A stretch of 64,000 nt of DNA from Sorangium aterium (GTDB lineage: Bacteria; Myxococcota_A; Polyangia; Polyangiales; Polyangiaceae). The DNA is taken from contig NZ_JAQNDK010000006.1 of the NCBI RefSeq assembly GCF_028368935.1, positions 727,501 to 791,500 of the forward strand. The letters run 5' to 3'. Positions 59,743 to 64,000 of the stretch are shown piece by piece (positions within the stretch are counted from its first letter, which is position 1; each line of letters opens with the position of its first letter). The position numbers were made by a program, and so were the translations under genes. The notes beneath the pieces are model-generated. The model made no database searches. It saw only the letters and a list, made by a program, of their open reading frames with translations, and had not been told where the DNA came from.

Positions 59743-60237
59743 GGGCGGAGCGATTCGACCCGCCGTTGTTTTCGCGCGCGACCTGACCGTGGTTCGCGCC
59801 GCGCAGGTGCCACCCTGCCGTGCTGCGGCCGGGGGCGCGACCACACCGTGCTGGGAGCGTATCGCGTGGACGTCGTAGGAGGGGGCGTTACACGACGGGT
59901 ACTTCAGATCGGCCCCGGTCCTGAATGGCCTCTAGTCACGACGGTAATGTCGACTCTCGACTCCACGCCGGCATTTCGACCGCTCGGACTCCGTTCACGC
60001 CGAGCCTGGTGTCATCGAGCGAACCGAGCTGGCGAGCCGGTGCGCCTGCCGGCCAGCCGAATCGCCCGACGTAGTGCATGAGTCGAGCCCTGGAGGAGAA
60101 CGAATGTGTGGTCCTGCCGTTGCCTGCAATAACGCCGTGTCGTATTCAGGTGTGGGTAATGTTGTGCGGCGGGCGAGCTGATATCCCAGGTTTCGGCTTT
60201 TGAAATGCTCTGGGGTCAATGTGAGCTGGTCCTGCAT
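59743..60237. other. Intergenic region at the edge of the accessory segment
   Basis: 495 bp. GC falls noticeably from about 60090 towards the transposase gene. No gene, RNA or clear terminal repeat seen; 'GGGGTCAATG' near 60210 lies just outside the transposase stop. Confidence 0.45.
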
Positions 60238-61161
60238 CTATGCGGCCGCTGGCTCGCCCGCGTTAACGGTGACACCGTGGAACACGCGCATCCACCACGT
60301 TCCCGCAGGGAAAGTTACGCTGCGAACACCTGCGCGCCATTGATTGATCGAGTGTCGGTATGCGATGCGAAAGGCGTGAACGGCAGCGATGGCGGCGTTC
60401 TGTGCGTCTGCCTGTCTGCGGCCGACTGCGAATGTTGGATTGAGATCTCGAAGTGGCTCGATGCTCGTTGCTCGCTTGTAAGGAGAAATGTTCCTCGCGC
60501 GCGCAGCCCCCAGGAAGCCAAGCCTTTGTCGTTGCAGGGTAGTGCGAGCCTGTCTCTCGTGCAGATCGATCCTTTCGGTGATCTCGTGGCGAAATTTGTC
60601 AGCGTCGCAGTCGTTGATTGACGGCGGAAGTGTGATCGCAAGAGCTGCGTCGGTTGGCCATTCGTGGTTCCGTGGATTGAAGTATATTTCAGGTCTTTGG
60701 GCCCGCAGCACGCCGCGGCCGATGTCGCCGACGAGCACCTTGGCTCCTGGCCACTCATGCGCATGCCGTACGAGACCAGCAGCGACCGGATTTGCGAGTG
60801 TGTAAGCGATCTTCTCCACCAGAGCGTCCCGTGTTGCTAGCCGTACCACGCTGGTTGCTCGATGGTCCCACACCGGCCCTTCCCACGCGCGCAAGATCTT
60901 GGTCCCGAGAGCGACAAGCCGATGGAATCTCTGTAGAAATCGTGGGAGCTCGCCGTGCGTGTCTGTGACAACGATATGAATGTGCGTGGACATTACGCAG
61001 AGGGCGTGTATGAGGATACCATAGCGGTGGGCCGAGACAGCCAGGGTATAGATCACGAGCCGTGTGATCGCGGAGTCGGGGCGGAAGAGAAAGTGCCTTC
61101 GCAGTACACGGCGGGTGAGTAGATACGTAGCGCCGGGGACGATCGCACGAGGCTGGCTCAT
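60238..61161 (-). CDS. Y1/RAYT-like transposase with C-terminal extension
   Basis: 307 aa from ATG 61161 ('MSQPRAIVPGATYLLTRRV' fits the family start). HUH nuclease motif in 'MSTHIHIVVTDTHG' and the family signature 'IAYTLANPVAAGLV'. Where REP-associated Y1 transposases have the catalytic Tyr ('F-M-Q-x-L-x-x-Y-x-R-Y'), this one reads 'RFLQRFHRLVALGTKI' without Tyr. The C-terminal ~120 residues are an extension. Codon GC is clearly lower than in surrounding genes, indicating transfer. No paired REP sequence was found around it. Confidence 0.8.
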   Translation of the reverse strand: MSQPRAIVPGATYLLTRRVLRRHFLFRPDSAITRLVIYTLAVSAHRYGILIHALCVMSTHIHIVVTDTHGELPRFLQRFHRLVALGTKILRAWEGPVWDHRATSVVRLATRDALVEKIAYTLANPVAAGLVRHAHEWPGAKVLVGDIGRGVLRAQRPEIYFNPRNHEWPTDAALAITLPPSINDCDADKFRHEITERIDLHERQARTTLQRQRLGFLGAARARNISPYKRATSIEPLRDLNPTFAVGRRQADAQNAAIAAVHAFRIAYRHSINQWRAGVRSVTFPAGTWWMRVFHGVTVNAGEPAAA

Positions 61162-61393
61162 GTCCGACGGGTATGTCAAGCGCCGTGCCGGACTCGAAGT
61201 CCGCCGATTTTTGAAGATTTTGGTGATTGAAGCGGTGGCGGCCGCCATCCACTCCGCCACCTTCCGCCACCCAGTGGTCAGGTCGGGGGGGCAGGGCAGA
61301 GTGCAAAGGGCAGAGCGCAACGTAGCTCGGTAGACGTCGATTGCTCGAAGGCCATGGAGGCGATGCATCGTGGGCGGGCAACAAAACCAAACA

Positions 61394-61409
61394 AGAGCTC
61401 AACAGCTCT
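61394..61409 (-). terminator. Intrinsic terminator of the NHL/outer-membrane operon
   Basis: On the minus strand AGAGCT-GTTG-AGCTCT is followed by TGTTTGGTTTTGTT (61393 down to ~61380). The stem includes the TAG stop codon of the upstream gene. The clearest T-tailed terminator in the window. Confidence 0.78.
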
Positions 61410-62280
61410 ACAGGTGGACCCCGCCTCCTAGCGACACCCCCCACGTTGTTGCCCCTCGCTGCCCGGTCACCCCGGACGGCGCATCCAGGTTGACGGCAAC
61501 CTGGGAGCGTACGAACACCGGCTCTAATTCCACATTCGCATATAAGGTTGCTGCCCACTGTGAGAAATCTCGCCCTGCGAGCGGCGCCGACTGTGCGAGC
61601 ATCTGCACCCGCACTCCGGGTGTCAGCGGGCCCATCCGCAAGCCGGCGTGAGCGGCGGCCACGACCGCCAGCCGAGACGGATTGGCGTTTACGGAAACGA
61701 GCACGGCTGGATCCAGCTCAGCGCCAACGATCACCGGCATGGACAGCTCCGCCCGGCTGCGGAGCAACAGCGCGATCGGGATCGCGTTCGGTGCCCACAT
61801 CCAGTAATCCGCGAACCCGCGCGCGGCCGTAGCTACGGCGTAATTGTATTCGACCTCCGTATTTTCCGGGATGGTGCCAGGGAACGTCGTCACCGGCGGT
61901 GCAACCCCGACCCCGGCATAGATCGAGCGGTTTCGCTCCTCGAGCAGCGCCGCCTGCACGGTCACGAACGGATTCCCGAACCGGAACGCCGAGCGCCGCG
62001 CCTCGCTCTCGATCCGAAACGTAGTCCAGGCCGAGGTGACGTCCGTGGTTGCGAGCAGCCAGCTGTTCAGGCGAACGCCCGCCGCCACCTGCGCCGCGAC
62101 ATGAATCGTATTCAGCGCCCGGTCCTGCGGCGAGGCCGTGAAGATACCGTACAGCGCAATATGGCCGCGGCCGCCAGATCGCACCGGAATGTCCCCCGTC
62201 GTCTGTGCCCAGCTCGGCGCCGCCCCCGCCAACGCAACCACGGTGACCGTGAGCCCGAGCCCGAACGCCCGCCTCCTCAC
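61408..62280 (-). CDS. Exported beta-barrel-like outer-membrane protein
   Basis: 290 aa from a GTG at 62280 that overlaps the upstream stop (GTGA, 62277-62280), with GGAGGA upstream. Signal peptide MRRRAFGLGLTVTVVALAGAAPSWA. The mature part alternates Gly/aromatic amphipathic strands ('SIYAGVGVAPPVTTFPG', 'AHAGLRMGPLTPGVRVQML', 'VSLGGGVHL'), typical of a small transmembrane beta-barrel. Partner of the two NHL lipoproteins; role unknown. Confidence 0.68.
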   Translation of the reverse strand: MRRRAFGLGLTVTVVALAGAAPSWAQTTGDIPVRSGGRGHIALYGIFTASPQDRALNTIHVAAQVAAGVRLNSWLLATTDVTSAWTTFRIESEARRSAFRFGNPFVTVQAALLEERNRSIYAGVGVAPPVTTFPGTIPENTEVEYNYAVATAARGFADYWMWAPNAIPIALLLRSRAELSMPVIVGAELDPAVLVSVNANPSRLAVVAAAHAGLRMGPLTPGVRVQMLAQSAPLAGRDFSQWAATLYANVELEPVFVRSQVAVNLDAPSGVTGQRGATTWGVSLGGGVHL

Positions 62281-62876
62281 TTCGTCCTCCGGAATTTCTG
62301 CACGCCGCGACCCCTCAGGCTGGTGACGTAGACGCTGCCGTCGTGCCCCACGGCGATCCCGTGCCCCCAATCGATCTCCCCGGGACCGTCCCCCGATGTG
62401 CTCCACCGGTCCACAATCTTCCCGTCGAGGCTCATCCGCAGCACATGCCCTCGGGGCCGCTCTGGATCCTGATCGCCTCCGTCTACGACGTAGACGTGCC
62501 GATCGGGTCCGAAGGCGATCGCCCACGGTCGCCCCAGCGCGGCGCTCTTCCACTGCGCCAGATAGTCGCCGTTCGCGCTGAAGACCTGAACACGCGCGTT
62601 CTCCCGGTCTGCCACGTAGACGCGCCCCTCGTCGTCGGTGACGATGCCGTGAGGCGTGTCGAGTTGTCCCCGCCCGAAGCCCTTCTCGCCCCACTCCATG
62701 ACGAACTCGCCGTCCTTGGAGAAGCGCGCGATCCGCGCATGGTTGTAGCCGTCCGCCACATAGACGTCGCCGTCCAGGCCGAAGGCCACGTTGGTGGGCC
62801 GGTCGAACTGCTCCGGGCTCGCCGCGCACCCGATGCCTGCGAGCAATACGAGGATCCACACACCGATGCCCTTCAT
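62277..62876 (-). CDS. NHL-repeat lipoprotein (C-terminal half of a split propeller)
   Basis: 199 aa from ATG 62876. Own lipoprotein signal 'MKGIGVWILVLLAGIGC', then NHL blades: 'FDRPTNVAFGLDGDVYVADGYNHARIARFSKDG', 'LDTPHGIVTDDEGRVYVADRENARVQVFSANG', 'LGRPWAIAFGPDRHVYVVDGG', 'HGIAVGHDGSVYVTS'. These match the second half of peptidyl-alpha-hydroxyglycine alpha-amidating-lyase-like NHL proteins. The upstream gene encodes the first half and overlaps it by 4 bp. Its stop overlaps the next start. Confidence 0.8.
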   Translation of the reverse strand: MKGIGVWILVLLAGIGCAASPEQFDRPTNVAFGLDGDVYVADGYNHARIARFSKDGEFVMEWGEKGFGRGQLDTPHGIVTDDEGRVYVADRENARVQVFSANGDYLAQWKSAALGRPWAIAFGPDRHVYVVDGGDQDPERPRGHVLRMSLDGKIVDRWSTSGDGPGEIDWGHGIAVGHDGSVYVTSLRGRGVQKFRRTK

Positions 62877-63346
62877 GGCGCCTCGCCGAGGGTCATGACC
62901 ACATCCCCCTCCGCCGTCAGCTTGAACACCCGGTTCTGCTCGGAGTCCGTCACCCAGACGAAGTCGTTGCGATCCACCTCGATCCCGTGCGGATAGAAGA
63001 ACAGCCCCTCTCCCCACGCGTCGAGCAGCTCGCCCGTCTCTGGATCGAAGACCAAGATCGTGGGTTCGCTGATCGGCGCGTCGTTCCCTGACGTGCGCCC
63101 GGCCGCATGGCTCACCAGCACGCGCCCCCGCGCGTCGACCGCCACGTCAAGCGCCGGGCCGAACACCATCCCGTCAGGGACACGCGGCCACCCGTCCGCC
63201 ACCGCGTACGGCGGCGCTACAGGCGCGTCGTCCGCCGCCGGCGGTCGCGATGTGCACGCCCCCGCGAGCGTCAACCCTACCAGCCAGCGGCGGCCCCCGC
63301 GCTGCGCACAGGAGACCGACGTTGCGTTGCGAAGCAGCCATCCCAT
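62873..63346 (-). CDS. NHL-repeat lipoprotein (N-terminal half of a split propeller)
   Basis: 157 aa from ATG at 63346; a TTG at 63361 is possible but would place the start in the operator. Lipoprotein signal ending at 'LAGAC', linker, then 'MVFGPALDVAVDARGRVLVSHAAG' and 'FYPHGIEVDRNDFVWVTDSEQNRVFKLTAEGDVVMTLGEA', blades that in intact NHL/PAL-like proteins are followed directly by the 'FDRPTNVAFG' blade now in the next gene. Stop overlaps that gene's ATG. Confidence 0.78.
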   Translation of the reverse strand: MGWLLRNATSVSCAQRGGRRWLVGLTLAGACTSRPPAADDAPVAPPYAVADGWPRVPDGMVFGPALDVAVDARGRVLVSHAAGRTSGNDAPISEPTILVFDPETGELLDAWGEGLFFYPHGIEVDRNDFVWVTDSEQNRVFKLTAEGDVVMTLGEAP

Positions 63347-63354
63347 GACCAAGT

Positions 63355-63367
63355 ATAACAATGTTAT
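63355..63367. promoter_or_regulatory. Palindromic operator between TetR gene and NHL operon
   Basis: ATAACA-A-TGTTAT, perfect 6-bp arms, in the 68-bp gap between the divergent starts (63346 and 63415) and strikingly AT-rich for this DNA. Position and symmetry fit a TetR-family binding site controlling both directions. Confidence 0.65.
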
Positions 63368-63414
63368 CCTGATGGCGTCAACGGGCGAGGCGCGGACGTG
63401 GCAAGATGGTGGGC

Positions 63415-64000
63415 ATGGGTGTGATGAATGCCGATGAACCGGTGGAGCGCGTGTTCACGGCGCTCTGTGAGGGACGGTTGACGCGCGACGATCTGACGGC
63501 CCGCAAGATCGCCGCGTTCCTGGGCCAGACGACGATGGTGCTGTATCACCACTTCGGCTCGCTCGACGGATTCCTCATCCGCGTCGATGGCCTCGGGTGG
63601 CGGCGGCTCGCCGAGCGCCTCGACGCGCGGGCGCGCGGCGGCGCCGACGCGCGGTCGCTCGCCGTCGGTTACGTCGAGTTCGCGCTGTGCCATCCGGACC
63701 TGTACTGGCTGATGGCCGAGCGCCGCTTCGACCGCGCCCGCCTGCGCGAGCAGGGGCGCCTGCGGCTCGCGCGCCCTCTTTGGAGCTCATTCGTCGAGCT
63801 CTTGCGCCATCATGGCAGCAGGCGGCCGGAGGAGGATACCCACGTGCTCTTCGCGGGCCTCCATGGCATCGCGATGCTCGCACTGAGCGGGCGCTCCAAC
63901 CTGGGTGAGGTTTCTTCCAAGATTCCTTCCAGCCCGGGTAGGGCCCCCCCTGGAGGCCCGGGTGGGACCCCATTCAACCCGGGTGAGGAACCGAACCTGG
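63415..64000 (+). CDS. TetR/AcrR family transcriptional regulator (3' end outside window)
   Basis: At least 195 codons from ATG 63415 with no stop before the window end; ATG at 63424 is an alternative. N-terminal HTH: 'LTARKIAAFLGQTTMVLYHHFGSLDGFLIRV', a TetR recognition-helix pattern, then a helical ligand-binding domain to about residue 160 ('LFAGLHGIAMLALSGR'). The last ~35 residues are unlike a TetR C terminus and coincide with a CCCGGGT-rich repeat, so the gene end may be disrupted. Divergent from the NHL operon and its likely repressor. Confidence 0.78.
   Translation, partial: MGVMNADEPVERVFTALCEGRLTRDDLTARKIAAFLGQTTMVLYHHFGSLDGFLIRVDGLGWRRLAERLDARARGGADARSLAVGYVEFALCHPDLYWLMAERRFDRARLREQGRLRLARPLWSSFVELLRHHGSRRPEEDTHVLFAGLHGIAMLALSGRSNLGEVSSKIPSSPGRAPPGGPGGTPFNPGEEPNL
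63898..64000. repeat. CCCGGGT-containing repeat array at window end
   Basis: AACCTGGGTGAGG (63898), AGCCCGGGTAGGG (63931), GGCCCGGGTGGGA (63955), AACCCGGGTGAGG (63976) and AACCTGG (63994) follow at 18-33 bp spacing to the last base. Continuation beyond the window is not known. Confidence 0.6.

Noticed and set aside
62873-62880. A programmed or accidental frameshift joining the two NHL genes
   Set aside because: The second gene has its own ATG and a well-formed lipoprotein signal, and continuing the first frame past its stop gives non-NHL sequence; fission is the better reading, although a sequencing error cannot be fully excluded.

Overview
The window is very GC-rich (roughly 70% or more by eye in most coding stretches) with strong third-position GC, so nearly every gene throws long spurious open frames on the opposite strand. 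The gene content points to a myxobacterium, most likely Sorangium/Polyangium-like: an AgmX/PglI-type lipoprotein, a Cys-rich 'GDPxNCGxCG' lipoprotein, a subtilase with a Cys/hydrophobic/poly-Arg tail resembling MYXO-CTERM, many lipoproteins, beta-helix and GH74-like secreted proteins, and a SpoIIE phosphatase fusion. The genus is an inference; no rRNA is present.

Layout. 1-8.3 kb: an N-terminally extended GT51 transglycosylase (cut by the window start), tadA converging on it, a tRNA-Arg(ACG) just upstream of tadA, a cytochrome P460-like protein divergent from a PDZ-thioredoxin protein, a CoxE-like VWA protein and an acyl-CoA carboxylase beta subunit. 8.4-22.4 kb: cell-surface and housekeeping genes (subtilase, aminotransferase, L,D-transpeptidase, AgmX-type lipoprotein, two-metal phosphoesterase, beta-helix lipoprotein, TPR protein, YcjF-like protein, Cys-rich lipoprotein, single-span protein). 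22.5-36.4 kb: a FabH-like protein without the usual catalytic Cys, a palindromic repeat element, GH3 glycosidase, SDRs (one lacking its catalytic residues), a di-haem cytochrome lipoprotein, a GH74/BNR-repeat lipoprotein and an aldo/keto reductase. 36.4-43.5 kb: a primary-type sigma factor, RNase J, a small membrane protein, and a propeller/di-haem lipoprotein translationally coupled to a small secreted protein.

43.9-46.8 kb holds the most unusual system: a STAS-like protein followed 16 bp later by a protein joining a LacI-type ligand-binding domain (no DNA-binding head) to a SpoIIE-type PP2C phosphatase, which suggests a ligand-driven partner-switch. 46.9-50.4 kb is a recombination cluster, comM(yifB)-recA-ssb. 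50.4-59.8 kb has a long gene-poor stretch, small secreted proteins, a DUF2383-like ferritin-fold protein, a membrane-anchored phosphoesterase and mfd.

59.8-64.0 kb looks accessory: lower GC, a RAYT/Y1-type transposase without an obvious catalytic Tyr, and a three-gene operon with overlapping start/stop codons in which one NHL-propeller protein appears split into two lipoproteins, followed by an outer-membrane-like protein and a clear intrinsic terminator. A divergent TetR gene faces this operon across a perfect ATAACA-A-TGTTAT palindrome and runs off the window end into a CCCGGGT-rich repeat.
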